Below, piece after piece: positions 24,055 through 32,171 of a stretch of DNA of 64,000 nucleotides. Each line of letters opens with the position of its first letter. Position 1 is the stretch's first letter. The stretch spans positions 186,001 through 250,000 of the forward strand of contig MGRG01000014.1 of NCBI GenBank assembly GCA_001798075.1. The letters run 5' to 3'. Origin of the DNA: Deltaproteobacteria bacterium RIFCSPHIGHO2_01_FULL_43_49 (GTDB taxonomy: Bacteria > UBA10199 > SPLOWO2-01-44-7). The notes below the pieces were generated by a model. The model worked only from the letters and a program-made list of their open reading frames with translations. It did no database searches and was not told the origin of the DNA. A program made the position numbers and the translations under genes.

Positions 24055-24452
24055 GGTCGTTCTTCTTTGTCCCCTTCCTTCTTTCGAAGCAGGGCGCGGA
24101 TTTTTTGGATGAGAACGGCGCCCTCAAAGGGTTTTTTCATAAAATCGGCGGCACCCGTCGCCCTCTTTTCCTTTTCCAAATTGGGTTTGTCCACGCCGGT
24201 CAGTATAATAACAGGGATATCTCTAGTATCATCCTGGAACCTCAGATTATTTAGAACCGCGTGACCACCCCCTACGGGCATCATCAAATCCAAAATGATT
24301 AAATCGGGTTTTTCCTTGCGGGCCATCTGGACCGCACGTACCCCTTCACCCGCTGTAATGGTTTCAAACCCCTCCGATTCCAATCTTGCCTTGAGGATTT
24401 CAATCAGATTGACATCATCATCGGCAATAAGGATTTTATATTTTCTGTTCAT
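24051..24452 (-). CDS. Stand-alone response regulator (receiver domain only)
   Basis: 133 aa from MNRKYKILIADDD with GAGGGG upstream. Acidic pocket in IADDD, phospho-acceptor Asp in LIILDLMMP, conserved Thr in VIILTGVD, and Lys in FMKKPFEGA. No output domain is present, so it acts by protein contact. It is the last gene of the symporter-kinase-regulator operon and is presumably phosphorylated by the adjacent kinase. Confidence 0.92.
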   Translation of the reverse strand: MNRKYKILIADDDVNLIEILKARLESEGFETITAGEGVRAVQMARKEKPDLIILDLMMPVGGGHAVLNNLRFQDDTRDIPVIILTGVDKPNLEKEKRATGAADFMKKPFEGAVLIQKIRALLRKKEGDKEERP

Positions 24453-24483
24453 AAACCCCTCTTTCCTTGACGTTAATACCAGA

Positions 24484-25599
24484 TTATATCCGGGAAGGAA
24501 AGACAACGGAGAATTTGCTTCCCTTGCCCGGGATGCTTTTTACGGAAATAGTTCCCTTATGCTCGGTGATAATTTGGCGGCAAATGGCCAATCCCAAGCC
24601 GGACCCGCCTCGTCTATGCATTCCCTCAAAAATTTTGTCCAGATTCTCCTTTTTAATTCCGGAACCGGCATCCTCCACTCTAATCGCGACCCTATTTTTA
24701 TCACTTTCCAGCCGAATAGAGATCTTTCCCTGGTCCGTAAACTTTATCGCATTGTCGACCAAATTAATGATGACTTCCTTGATTTTATCCCGATCACAAA
24801 CAGCCGAAACCGCTTCTTCCGGCAAAATCAAAACGAAATCAATTTTTTTCTTTTCCGCCGCTCGCTTCATCATTCCGTAAACTTCTGCCAGCAGTTTGTT
24901 CAACATCGTTTTCTCAAAGAGAAACTTCATCTTTCCGGCTTCGAGCTGGCTAAAACCAAGCACGTTATTAGCGAGTCTTGCCAGTCGATCGACACTCTCT
25001 TTTGCAATGCCCAAAATGGTTTTCTGAGCTTCGTTTACAGGGCCTTCGGCCCCATCCAGAATCAGCTGGAGGCCCTCCTTGATCGAGCTCAAGGGTGTTT
25101 TTAATTCATGGGAAACCATGGAGGCAAAAAAGGATTTGATTTGACTCAGACGTTCCAATTCTTCATTCGCCTTTTTTAATTCCTCCTCCATCTGTTTGCG
25201 TTTGGTGATGTCAATAATGGCGGCCAGGACGATCACCCCATCGGCGGTCTCGATGGGATTGAGACCGATCTCCACGGGGATCTCACGGCCGTCTTTGCGC
25301 AGGCCGCATAGATCCCGGCCGGCACCCATGGACCTGCTGGAAGGGTGACCGAAGAAATTCCTGCGATCTTTGGAATGTTGGCTCCGAAAACGTTTGGGGA
25401 CAAGAATATCCATCGGCTTGCCAATCAACTCTTCACGCGAGTAGCCGAATGTTTTTTCTATCTGCCTGTTGACGAGTGCAATATGACCTTCCTTGTTGAC
25501 GATCAGGATGCCATTGGGCGCTGATTCCACAATTTTTTTTAAAAAATTCGTAGATCGGGCCACTTCTTGCGCAAGCTTGTCCGACTTTGTCATTGGCAT
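24484..25599 (-). CDS. PAS-domain sensor histidine kinase
   Basis: 371 aa, cytoplasmic (no membrane helices). PAS domain about residues 15-130 (IVESAPNGILIVNKEGHIAL), short coiled coil, H-box SMVSHELKTPLSSIKE, N-box EVIINLVDNAIKFTDQGK, G-boxes VEDAGSGIKKENLDKIF and GGSGLGLAICRQI. I chose the ATG at 25599 because AGGTGG precedes it; a GTG nine bases earlier abuts the symporter stop. It probably signals to the adjacent receiver protein. Confidence 0.9.
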   Translation of the reverse strand: MPMTKSDKLAQEVARSTNFLKKIVESAPNGILIVNKEGHIALVNRQIEKTFGYSREELIGKPMDILVPKRFRSQHSKDRRNFFGHPSSRSMGAGRDLCGLRKDGREIPVEIGLNPIETADGVIVLAAIIDITKRKQMEEELKKANEELERLSQIKSFFASMVSHELKTPLSSIKEGLQLILDGAEGPVNEAQKTILGIAKESVDRLARLANNVLGFSQLEAGKMKFLFEKTMLNKLLAEVYGMMKRAAEKKKIDFVLILPEEAVSAVCDRDKIKEVIINLVDNAIKFTDQGKISIRLESDKNRVAIRVEDAGSGIKKENLDKIFEGMHRRGGSGLGLAICRQIITEHKGTISVKSIPGKGSKFSVVFPSRI

Positions 25600-25608
25600 A
25601 TGACCCAC

Positions 25609-26952
25609 CTATTCTGCATTGTCACTCCACAGATGTTCTCGCGTGACGCTGACAATCACGCCGCTCAGGGCAATCAATGAAATCAGATTTGGAACCGCCA
25701 TCAAACCGTTAGTAATATCGGCAAAAGACCAGACCATGGGGAGTGTGATAACGGATCCCACCATCACCGCAACAACCCAAAGCCAGCGATACGGTTTGAT
25801 GACCTTTGTGCCAAACAGATATTCCGCTGCCTTCTCGCCGTAATAAGACCACCCAAGGATCGTTGAGAAAACAAAGGTCAAGAGTCCAACAGTCAAGATA
25901 GTTGGACCGACATAAGGAATATGGCTGAAGGCCGCTTTTGTTAAGGCTGCGCCTTTGAGACCTTCCTGCCAATCTCCGGAGCTCACCAAAACCAAACCAG
26001 TCATGGCACAAACAACAACGGTATCCCAAAAGACCCCTGTTGAAGAAACTAACGCCTGACGTACAGGATTTTTAGTCTGAGCCGCAGCGGCAACGATGGG
26101 TGCAGAGCCTAATCCAGCCTCATTGGAAAAAAGTCCGCGGGCAATTCCAAAGCGCATGGCTTCTCTCATCCCCGCACCCAAAAAGCCACCGAGGGCCGCC
26201 TGTCCCGTGAAAGCGCTTTTGCAAATAAGAATAATAGTGGCGGGAAGCAGGCTGGCATTCATGATTAAAATAATAACGCAACCCAAGACATAAAAAATAG
26301 CCATAAAGGGGACTAAAAATTCACAAAAACGGGCGATCGATTTAATGCCACCCAAAATAACGAGTGCCGTAACAAAAGTCATTATTCCACCGGAGATCCA
26401 AGGTGAAATACTCAAGGTTTCCTTTAACATTTGTGAAATGGAATTGGCCTGAACCATGTTCCCGATCCCAAAAGCCGCGAGAGCCGTCAGGGCCGCAAAA
26501 ATGACCCCTAACCATTTGGCATTCATCCCTCTTTCCAGGACATACATGGGGCCACCCGCCATCATTCCCAAATCATCTTTTATCCGATATTTGACCGATA
26601 AAAGGGCTTCACTATATTTAGTGGCAATTCCAAAAACACCGGTGAGCCACATCCACAAAACGGCACCCGGGCCTCCTGCCGCCACAGCGGTAGCAACCCC
26701 CACAATATTTCCTGTCCCAATTGTTGCCGCTAAAGCGGTCGTGAGGGCCCCAAACTGACTGATATCCCCTTCTCCCTCTTTTTCGCGACTGAATGAGATT
26801 TTGATGGCTTTAAACAGGTAGCGCTGGATAATGCGAAGTCGAAACGTCAAAAAAATGTGGGTGCCGACCAGCAAGATTAAGAGAGGAGGTCCCCAGACCC
26901 AATTGCTAATTTCGCCCAGCCAAAATTCTAACGTTTGTAAAAATCCTTGCAT
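25609..26952 (-). CDS. AGCS-family sodium:alanine/glycine symporter
   Basis: 447 aa, about ten or eleven membrane helices. Family signatures are GALTTALAATIGTGNIVGVA, WLTGVFGIATKYSEALLSVKYR, GIARGLFSNEAGLGSAPI and GEKAAEYLFGTKVIKPYRW. It imports small neutral amino acids with Na+. The ATG is preceded by GGGGGAGACG. It is first in an operon with a PAS kinase and a lone receiver, an arrangement suggesting that the pair senses transport or the transported amino acid. Confidence 0.94.
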   Translation of the reverse strand: MQGFLQTLEFWLGEISNWVWGPPLLILLVGTHIFLTFRLRIIQRYLFKAIKISFSREKEGEGDISQFGALTTALAATIGTGNIVGVATAVAAGGPGAVLWMWLTGVFGIATKYSEALLSVKYRIKDDLGMMAGGPMYVLERGMNAKWLGVIFAALTALAAFGIGNMVQANSISQMLKETLSISPWISGGIMTFVTALVILGGIKSIARFCEFLVPFMAIFYVLGCVIILIMNASLLPATIILICKSAFTGQAALGGFLGAGMREAMRFGIARGLFSNEAGLGSAPIVAAAAQTKNPVRQALVSSTGVFWDTVVVCAMTGLVLVSSGDWQEGLKGAALTKAAFSHIPYVGPTILTVGLLTFVFSTILGWSYYGEKAAEYLFGTKVIKPYRWLWVVAVMVGSVITLPMVWSFADITNGLMAVPNLISLIALSGVIVSVTREHLWSDNAE

Positions 26953-27002
26953 CGTCTCCCCCTTTCATGGCAGCGAATCTATCTATAACTCAAGGAGGCA
27001 TA

Positions 27003-27476
27003 ATGAAAAAGCTTATTTTGTTTGTTTTTTTAATTTCGAGCCCACTTTTTGCAGCCCCCAAGGGCCTGGAACTTCTAAAAGACTTCCCACAAAAATGGAC
27101 AAGGCTAGAAACTCATAAAGGGGCACGAGTTGTTTATCGGTATTGCAGTGCAGATACGCCCACCGTAGAAATCACTAACAGAGAAGGCAAAAAGATTATG
27201 GTTTTTAATTATGGGCAAGATGCGGATGAAGTGGAACTCCTTGGCGTTGAGAAGACAAACAATGGCCTTAAGTTTCAGTTCAAATCGCTTCTTTATAAAG
27301 ATAATAAAGTCAAAAACCTAGAGTTCGCCTATGTTGGTAATAACAAAAAAATCGGTCGGTGGAAAGGTTCTTTAGAATCCTTCTGGCAAGATGGCCCTGA
27401 ATTTGTTGCAGAACCCTATCAAAAAGAGTTCAAGGAGATTATAGAACCCAGAAAAAATTGCTTTCCAGAGGGCTAG
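27003..27476 (+). CDS. Secreted protein, family A copy 2
   Basis: 157 aa with a signal peptide ending SSPLFA and a consensus ribosome site (AAGGAGG). The mature start APKGLELLKDFPQKWTRLET and two Cys (YRYC, RKNC) mirror the protein at 18784, so the two are paralogues with about the same length and layout. Likely periplasmic. Convergent with a second small secreted protein. Function unknown. Confidence 0.8.
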   Translation: MKKLILFVFLISSPLFAAPKGLELLKDFPQKWTRLETHKGARVVYRYCSADTPTVEITNREGKKIMVFNYGQDADEVELLGVEKTNNGLKFQFKSLLYKDNKVKNLEFAYVGNNKKIGRWKGSLESFWQDGPEFVAEPYQKEFKEIIEPRKNCFPEG

Positions 27477-27482
27477 ATCAAG

Positions 27483-27863
27483 CTATTCCCACGCATTAGG
27501 GTCATTGCATTTTTTGTTTGAAATTTTATCATCCGTCAGCGTTGTTTCAGCGCTAACCCCAACACATTCCCCTATTTTTCTTCCCCATTTTTCACCATCT
27601 CTCGGCTGAACAATTTTGGATGGGATTTGAGTTTCAATTTGCTTGAAACAAACCCTGGTTGCACTGGCAATGATATCTTCGCATTCTTCCTGGCTTATTT
27701 TAAAACAGTCCCTGAAATATTCATCCCGTTTGCACAACAGGACAGGAAGGCCCGATTTCATGGCATCCCCCCATTCCTTTTTTGAGAGGGTTTCCGCTTG
27801 TGTCAGGCTTGGCAAAACAAACCCCCCTAATAATAAGCTTACAAATATGAATCCTTTAATCAT
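27483..27863 (-). CDS. Small secreted Cys-containing protein
   Basis: 126 aa from the ATG with AAGGAGG upstream. Signal peptide MIKGFIFVSLLLGGFVLPSL, then TQA. The mature part has six cysteines (VLLCKRDEYFRDCFKISQEE, then CEDIIASATRVCF) and ends KKCNDPNAWE. It resembles short periplasmic proteins with paired CxxxxxC helices. No family recognised. Confidence 0.75.
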   Translation of the reverse strand: MIKGFIFVSLLLGGFVLPSLTQAETLSKKEWGDAMKSGLPVLLCKRDEYFRDCFKISQEECEDIIASATRVCFKQIETQIPSKIVQPRDGEKWGRKIGECVGVSAETTLTDDKISNKKCNDPNAWE

Positions 27864-27930
27864 GTATTCCTCCTTGGAATAAAATGACTTTAACAAAATT
27901 TAAAAATAATGCTATTGGATTTAACAGAGT

Positions 27931-28176
27931 ATGAACCAAAAGAAATTCAAAAAATTGTTCGAGGAACATCGGGATAAAATCCTTGAGGCATGGAATAAAA
28001 TTTCAGATAATGATATGCGCTTTATTGATGGCGATATAGAAAAATTTCTGGAGAAAACCTCTAAACTGTATCAGATCCCTCGGGAAATTATTTTACGAGA
28101 GCTAGACGCCGTGCAGAAAAACATTGATGAAGGGATTGAAACTGACTTTGCCTCTCGCCTGGATCCAACTGAATAA
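27931..28176 (+). CDS. CsbD-like stress protein
   Basis: 81 aa. LFEEHRDKILEAWNKISDND, then MRFIDGDIEKFLEKTSKLYQ, follows the CsbD pattern (K..W.KlTddDl..i.G....L.gkiq..yG). CsbD proteins are small hydrophilic proteins induced by general stress in many bacteria; the biochemical role is unknown. The extra C-terminal helix (REIILRELDAVQKNIDEGIE) is longer than in the core family. Confidence 0.75.
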   Translation: MNQKKFKKLFEEHRDKILEAWNKISDNDMRFIDGDIEKFLEKTSKLYQIPREIILRELDAVQKNIDEGIETDFASRLDPTE

Positions 28177-28189
28177 AATCGTTTGGGCG

Positions 28190-28219
28190 TTGGATTTTGG
28201 AAATTGGTACTTGGAACTT
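28190..28219. repeat. TTGGAA-CTTG simple dispersed repeat
   Basis: Holds GGAAATTGGTACTTGGAAC, close in composition and phase to the repeat inside carA (36039-36072, GGAATTTGAAACTTGGAAC). Such tracts are common genome litter in deltaproteobacteria-like genomes. Confidence 0.5.
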
Positions 28220-28823
28220 GTCTTTGAAAAGCTCTCAAAAAATCGTTTAGGTTGGTGGCTCAAGCGTCTCTCCAGAGTATTTGCGCTAAAGAGTAGGTCG
28301 TTACCCTTTCGGGCCCGCATTCTCTCTTGTTTTTTTAAACTTAAGGTTCGTACGGCCTTAAGCCTTAACTTCAGAGATTTCTACCATCTATTAGCGCGAG
28401 TGGCTTTTGCTTGGCTGGACGGCCAAGCTTTGGTCACTTATCCTCTCCTGAGCTTTCCTTATGACTTATAGGGTTTTTTCCAAAACTCAAGGGATGCTGC
28501 TTCCAACACCTCATCCTCTTTCACCCTTTGTTTAGATATCCATTCCCTAGGGGTTGAATATCTAGTGGATCTTAGAGACTTGCTCTCGCTTCAGATACTT
28601 AAACTCCCTTTTGGAGAGTTCAGGCTCCCTTTTAGCCTTATCGTCCGCTTAACCCTTTTCCTTTAAGAAACAAAGTATTTTTAGTTCCGGGTCCCCCATG
28701 GATTAGGTGATATCACTATCCCTTAATCTATGGTTCAAAATACCTTTATTTCAACCTTGCGGAGAAAAAGCGGCCAGTTCGGCAATGCCACCCCTAAACG
28801 ATTATTCAAAAGCTTGTCAAAGA
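28220..28823 (-). ncRNA. Candidate large structured RNA, ~600 nt, unknown family
   Basis: The two ends pair over 31 bp with no gaps (28220-28250 with 28793-28823). In minus-strand RNA this gives 26 Watson-Crick pairs, 3 G-U pairs and 2 mismatches; on the plus strand the wobbles would be A-C clashes, so the minus strand is the likelier sense. Internal hairpins: 28338-28360 (CTTAAGG/CCTTAAG), 28409-28428 (GCTTGGC/GCCAAGC), 28492-28516, 28535-28562, 28602-28620 and 28622-28638. No convincing ORF lies inside. A terminal-inverted-repeat element is the main alternative reading. Confidence 0.5.
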
Positions 28824-29253
28824 ACTCAATGTTGAGGGTACCTTTCACCATTTCCAAAAAAATCTCGCAATAATTTTTTTTGGACCTGCCCGCAAATGTA
28901 GAACAGGCGCGGAAACATTTTTTGAAAAAGTTATCCACAGGGCATGGTTTTTTTGACTTAAAAAAGAGAACTTAAATTACTTAATAAAAATCAAGTAGAT
29001 GACTAAATGTGTTTTAGTGAATAAGGTGCTTCAGATCATCTAGAACGAAAGCGACAAACTTCATTCCGGTTGCAAACCCAACAAAATAGCCTATTAGACG
29101 GTGAATTGCTCTCACATTAGAGTTATCCTTTCCGCGCTATCGCGCTTCAAGGACTTCCTCGGCCACCCCGCATTTTCTTGAAAGCGCGGGGTTCCCGGCC
29201 TCGGTCGTCGGCCACGTTATACCTAAATTCCGCACTAACTACCTACACTAGAG
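28824..29253. other. Gene-free stretch between RNA candidate and promoter
   Basis: AT-rich to about 29100, then GC-rich with hairpins (CCCCGC/GCGGGG at 29167-29192, and CGCG-CTAT-CGCG). The 14-mer ACAYTAGAGTTATC occurs at 29112 and 29248, 136 bp apart. A 67-codon minus-strand GTG frame (28735-28938) lacks a ribosome site and overlaps the RNA candidate; I do not call it. One DnaA-box-like TTATCCACA lies at 28931. Confidence 0.5.
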
Positions 29254-29280
29254 TTATCGGCAGATCCCCAAAAAAGTTGC
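29254..29280 (-). promoter_or_regulatory. FliA-like promoter, site 4 (canonical -10)
   Basis: On the minus strand GCAACTTT, 11 bp, GCCGATAA. The -10 element equals the FliA consensus exactly, and the -35 and spacing match the three other sites. Transcription would run left into the gene-free region and toward the RNA candidate. Confidence 0.65.
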
Positions 29281-29289
29281 TTCGAGCGA

Positions 29290-29427
29290 CTGTTGAAAAA
29301 GGTCCATCTGTCTCAAAGGGACCCCTTCAGGGCGTTGTTGCCCTCGTCGGCGCTCCTTGCGGTGTACGTTCAAGTACACCTCAGTCGGCCTCCTCGGGCT
29401 GCCTAGCATCTGGACTTTTTTGAGCAG
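29290..29427. repeat. MITE-like GC-rich palindromic repeat
   Basis: Ends CTGTTGAAAAAGGTCC and, inverted, CTGCTCAAAAAAGTCC (16 of 21 terminal bases match). The centre holds a perfect hairpin GGTGTAC-GTTCAA-GTACACC. From memory it resembles a multi-copy intergenic repeat of deltaproteobacteria; no second copy is seen in this window. Confidence 0.65.
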
Positions 29428-29467
29428 CCTATTGAAATCCTTCGGATTTTTCTCCGTCTGAAGTGTT

Positions 29468-30805
29468 TTATCCACTTAGCACCCCTTCTGCATAAGCGAC
29501 CAAACGACTTAACCGTTGTTCAAGTTTGCGATAGCGGCTATACGACTCTCCACTTCGTTCAATCAGAATTTCACCAAGCGTTCGAGAATAGTCTTCAAGA
29601 CCCTTGAGTAGATCTTTTAAGTGATACTTTTCTTCAAAGTGTTGTTTTCCCAGAAGAGAGGATAATGAATCCCGCTTCTTTTTGAGCTTCTGAACTAATT
29701 CCCTCAGCAAATCCCGAAAAAGGGCTATTTCCGCAAAGTCGATGAATCTAACTGTTAGGGGAAAGGGAATTGGAATGGATGGATTGACCACTTGTGCTGA
29801 TTTTTCTCTCAGCCCAATCATCATAGGGTGGTTATTGATCTCCATAAATATTATAAGACTTAAAAATGAAGGCTTCTCCGTTTTTTCAATCAACTGACGC
29901 CAAAATGCTGCATATCCGTGTGGGTTCGGATTACTCTGAAGGGCAATCAATTTTACTGCACCAATTGCGTTTTCATCGAGAACCGCTATCTGCATTAGTC
30001 TTATTAAGGCATCTTGATTGCCTGATTCCGCGCAAGCCTTCAAAAAATCAATCATACGCTGATACCCCCTAAGCCATATTTGAAAAAATGGTGTTGGGTC
30101 TAAATATTTTAAGAAAGAGCGTACAAGGGGAATAGCAATTGCATCCTTGAGAGGAAGAAGAACAAAAGGCTCACGTTCTCCCCGTTTGATCAAGAGATGA
30201 AAAGCCTTCTGATCTCCTTGAACCGCCAAAGTTTGCAAAGTTTCTATAGCAACCGGAGGGATCTCAACTTCCACTTCTACTTCCAGTTCTATTTTTGATG
30301 CCGATACAACAGGAATAACCGTCGCCGCAGGAGGTTTACTTTTTACTAATTGACCTTGATTTAAATGATAATCCTTGACCACCATTTGAATTTTCTTTCC
30401 ATTCTCAAGTGGAGGAGTAGGATCACGGTAACCTGCAAAAAAAACCGCAACTTCACGCCTTAAAACTTCCCATCGGGATCTTGGTGGCCTATTTTTTTCT
30501 TCCAAAATGGGTTCCGCACGCGAAACAATTCTTGTCCAAACTTCTTTTGGAGTCCTAGCAACTATGGAAACCATTTGGTTTTGGCGAAGCCTTGCCGATG
30601 TCAAATCTCTAAGTCTAAAACGTTCCATCTGATAGGAATAAAACGCATCTGGAAACTTGGAACGAGGGTCCTCTTTATAATAAATTGCCGAAAGGACAGG
30701 TAATTCACTTCCTAACTGTTCTACAGGAGCAAAACCCAAGGCCAAGGCAGCCGTAGAAGGGTAATGATAAAGAGGGGCATTTATTCCAAAAATAGTAATG
30801 GGCAT
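29468..30805 (-). CDS. Protein of unknown family under a FliA-like promoter
   Basis: 445 aa, no signal peptide or membrane helix. The N-terminus is apolar and flexible (MPITIFGINAPLYHYPSTAA). The first 150 residues are mixed, with an acidic ELEVEVEVEI linker near residue 175, then helical repeats (DQKAFHLLIKRGEREPF, SGNQDALIRLMQIAVLDENA) of HEAT/ankyrin-like spacing. The C-terminal part is strongly helical (LLRELVQKLKKKRDSLSSLL). Promoter site GCAACTTT-N11-GACGATAA lies 19 bp upstream of the ATG, and no ribosome site is visible. Not recognised; an exported or effector-type role is speculation. Confidence 0.7.
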   Translation of the reverse strand: MPITIFGINAPLYHYPSTAALALGFAPVEQLGSELPVLSAIYYKEDPRSKFPDAFYSYQMERFRLRDLTSARLRQNQMVSIVARTPKEVWTRIVSRAEPILEEKNRPPRSRWEVLRREVAVFFAGYRDPTPPLENGKKIQMVVKDYHLNQGQLVKSKPPAATVIPVVSASKIELEVEVEVEIPPVAIETLQTLAVQGDQKAFHLLIKRGEREPFVLLPLKDAIAIPLVRSFLKYLDPTPFFQIWLRGYQRMIDFLKACAESGNQDALIRLMQIAVLDENAIGAVKLIALQSNPNPHGYAAFWRQLIEKTEKPSFLSLIIFMEINNHPMMIGLREKSAQVVNPSIPIPFPLTVRFIDFAEIALFRDLLRELVQKLKKKRDSLSSLLGKQHFEEKYHLKDLLKGLEDYSRTLGEILIERSGESYSRYRKLEQRLSRLVAYAEGVLSG

Positions 30806-30824
30806 AAAACCGTTTCTATAGAGA

Positions 30825-30851
30825 TTATCGTCAAATTGAAGAAAAAGTTGC
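30825..30851 (-). promoter_or_regulatory. FliA-like promoter, site 1
   Basis: GCAACTTT, 11 bp, GACGATAA on the minus strand, ending 19 bp before the ATG of the 445-aa gene. It lies two bases from the 29-bp dyad at 30853-30881. Confidence 0.7.
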
Positions 30852-30852
30852 T

Positions 30853-30881
30853 TACCACAGGGTACCTGTTACTATATGGTA
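30853..30881. promoter_or_regulatory. 29-bp operator-like dyad, copy 1
   Basis: Half-sites TACCACAGGGTA and TACTATATGGTA separated by 5 bp (CCTGT). The same architecture recurs at 49786-49814. It lies between the -35 box of the leftward FliA-like promoter and the PAP2 start codon 7 bp away, so a bound protein would affect both genes. Confidence 0.6.
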
Positions 30882-30888
30882 ATTAATC

Positions 30889-31752
30889 ATGTCAAAGCTT
30901 CTAAGTCTTCAAGAACCCTTTATTGTTTGGCTTCAGTCGCTTTTTCACCCTCAGGCTGACTCTATTTTTGAGTTCATCACCCATATAGGGGGGATGAGCA
31001 ATTCCCTTTTCATCTGGGGATTTTTTATTTGGTGTGTCTCCTATTCTTTTGGATGCCGACTAGTTCTTTTATGGCTGATATCCAGTTACATGGCGTTGGG
31101 GCTCAAAGGTCTCGTAGCTTCTCCACGGCCTTTTCAAGCTTCATCCGCCGTTATACCCATTCATTCAGAAAGAGGGTTTGGTTTTCCTTCAGGGCATTCT
31201 ACGGGGGCGATGATCACTTGGGGTTATTGGGCTGTCTTTGAAAAGAAAAAGTTTGTCATCGCACTTGCTGCGCTTTTCATTTTTTTGATTGGTCTCTCGC
31301 GCATCTACTTGGGGGTTCACTATCCCATAGATGTTATCGGTGGCTGGGTTTTAGGCGGGGTCAATATATGCATCCTTGTTAAACTGACGCCCCACTTGGA
31401 ACAGTTTTTTTCACGGCGTGATATTTTTGGCAAAATCATCATCATTTTATTGGGAGCAGCAATTATTTTAGCAGTCATCTACCAGTTTGCGCCTCCCGGT
31501 GCTGTTTCAAGATGGATAGCGACCTCCTTTATTTTTTATTTATCTGTTTGTTTGGGTTGGCTTTTTCAAAATCATTTTGTGAAATTCGACGTTAGCGGGT
31601 GGTGGCTTCAGAAAATCTTACGGTTTCTGATTGGCGGCGCGGTTTTGTTTTGCCTGATGCATTTTTCAAGAAAAGGCTTCTTATTTTATTCATCAGCTGG
31701 CCTTTGGCTCACCCTCGGCGCCCCCGCCTTATTTAAAGCATTACGCCTTTAG
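30889..31752 (+). CDS. PAP2-family membrane phosphatase
   Basis: 287 aa, about eight hydrophobic segments. The three PAP2 phosphatase motifs are complete: KGLVASPRPF, PSGHSTGA and SRIYLGVHYPIDVIGG. Likely dephosphorylates undecaprenyl pyrophosphate or another lipid phosphate at the outer face of the inner membrane. The C-terminal ~110 residues form extra helices beyond the core domain. The start is only 7 bp from the 29-bp dyad. Overlaps the convergent thioesterase by 12 bp. Confidence 0.9.
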   Translation: MSKLLSLQEPFIVWLQSLFHPQADSIFEFITHIGGMSNSLFIWGFFIWCVSYSFGCRLVLLWLISSYMALGLKGLVASPRPFQASSAVIPIHSERGFGFPSGHSTGAMITWGYWAVFEKKKFVIALAALFIFLIGLSRIYLGVHYPIDVIGGWVLGGVNICILVKLTPHLEQFFSRRDIFGKIIIILLGAAIILAVIYQFAPPGAVSRWIATSFIFYLSVCLGWLFQNHFVKFDVSGWWLQKILRFLIGGAVLFCLMHFSRKGFLFYSSAGLWLTLGAPALFKALRL

Positions 31753-32166
31753 TTTTTGAACCTCTTTTTTCAAATTTTCTGGGACAGAGACGGGCTTCAT
31801 TTTATCATAATCGTACATGACTAAGATGGTGTAGGCTTGGGCGATGAGCTTTCCTGTTTTGGCATGCTTCATTTCGTAATCGATACGAAAGCTGGTGTTT
31901 CCAAACGAAGTCGTTCCCATTTCAATCAAAATTTCATCATTAAGATAGGCTGGAGCCTTATAATCACAATGTGCGGCCGCTACGATAAAGGGAATTGATC
32001 GAAAGTCATGGGTTGCCTTGAAACCCAGTTTCCCAAAATATTCCACACGCGCCTGTTCTAAAAAAGAAAGGTACTTGGCATGGTTCAGATGCTGATGCAT
32101 ATCGCAATCGGCATATTTGATTTTGTCTCGAAAGGTGAATTCAAATTTTCGTTTTTGGTCTGCCAT
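31741..32166 (-). CDS. Acyl-CoA thioesterase, hotdog fold (YbgC/4HBT type)
   Basis: 141 aa. The catalytic segment IKYADCDMHQHLNHAKYLSF corresponds to the 4HBT motif with the active-site Asp/His, followed by EQARVEYFGKLGF, as in YbgC-like thioesterases. It hydrolyses acyl-CoA thioesters; the substrate is not predictable. The last gene of the MEDS-carA-carB transcript, starting 5 bp after the carB stop. Confidence 0.88.
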   Translation of the reverse strand: MADQKRKFEFTFRDKIKYADCDMHQHLNHAKYLSFLEQARVEYFGKLGFKATHDFRSIPFIVAAAHCDYKAPAYLNDEILIEMGTTSFGNTSFRIDYEMKHAKTGKLIAQAYTILVMYDYDKMKPVSVPENLKKEVQKLKA

Positions 32167-32171
32167 TTTGA

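Noticed and set aside
28480-28530. Resemblance of GGAAGCAGCATCC to the 23S rRNA L11-binding region
   Set aside because: Too short, and neighbouring rRNA helices do not match; treated as chance.
28637-28645. GGACGATAA -10-like box inside the RNA candidate
   Set aside because: No GCAACTTT or TAAAGTTT at the required 11-bp spacing.
28735-28938. 67-codon minus-strand ORF upstream of the RNA candidate
   Set aside because: GTG start without a ribosome site, overlaps the 31-bp stem of the RNA candidate, and no recognisable protein features.
28931-28939. DnaA-box-like TTATCCACA
   Set aside because: Single site, no cluster, no dnaA/dnaN/gidA context; not an origin on this evidence.
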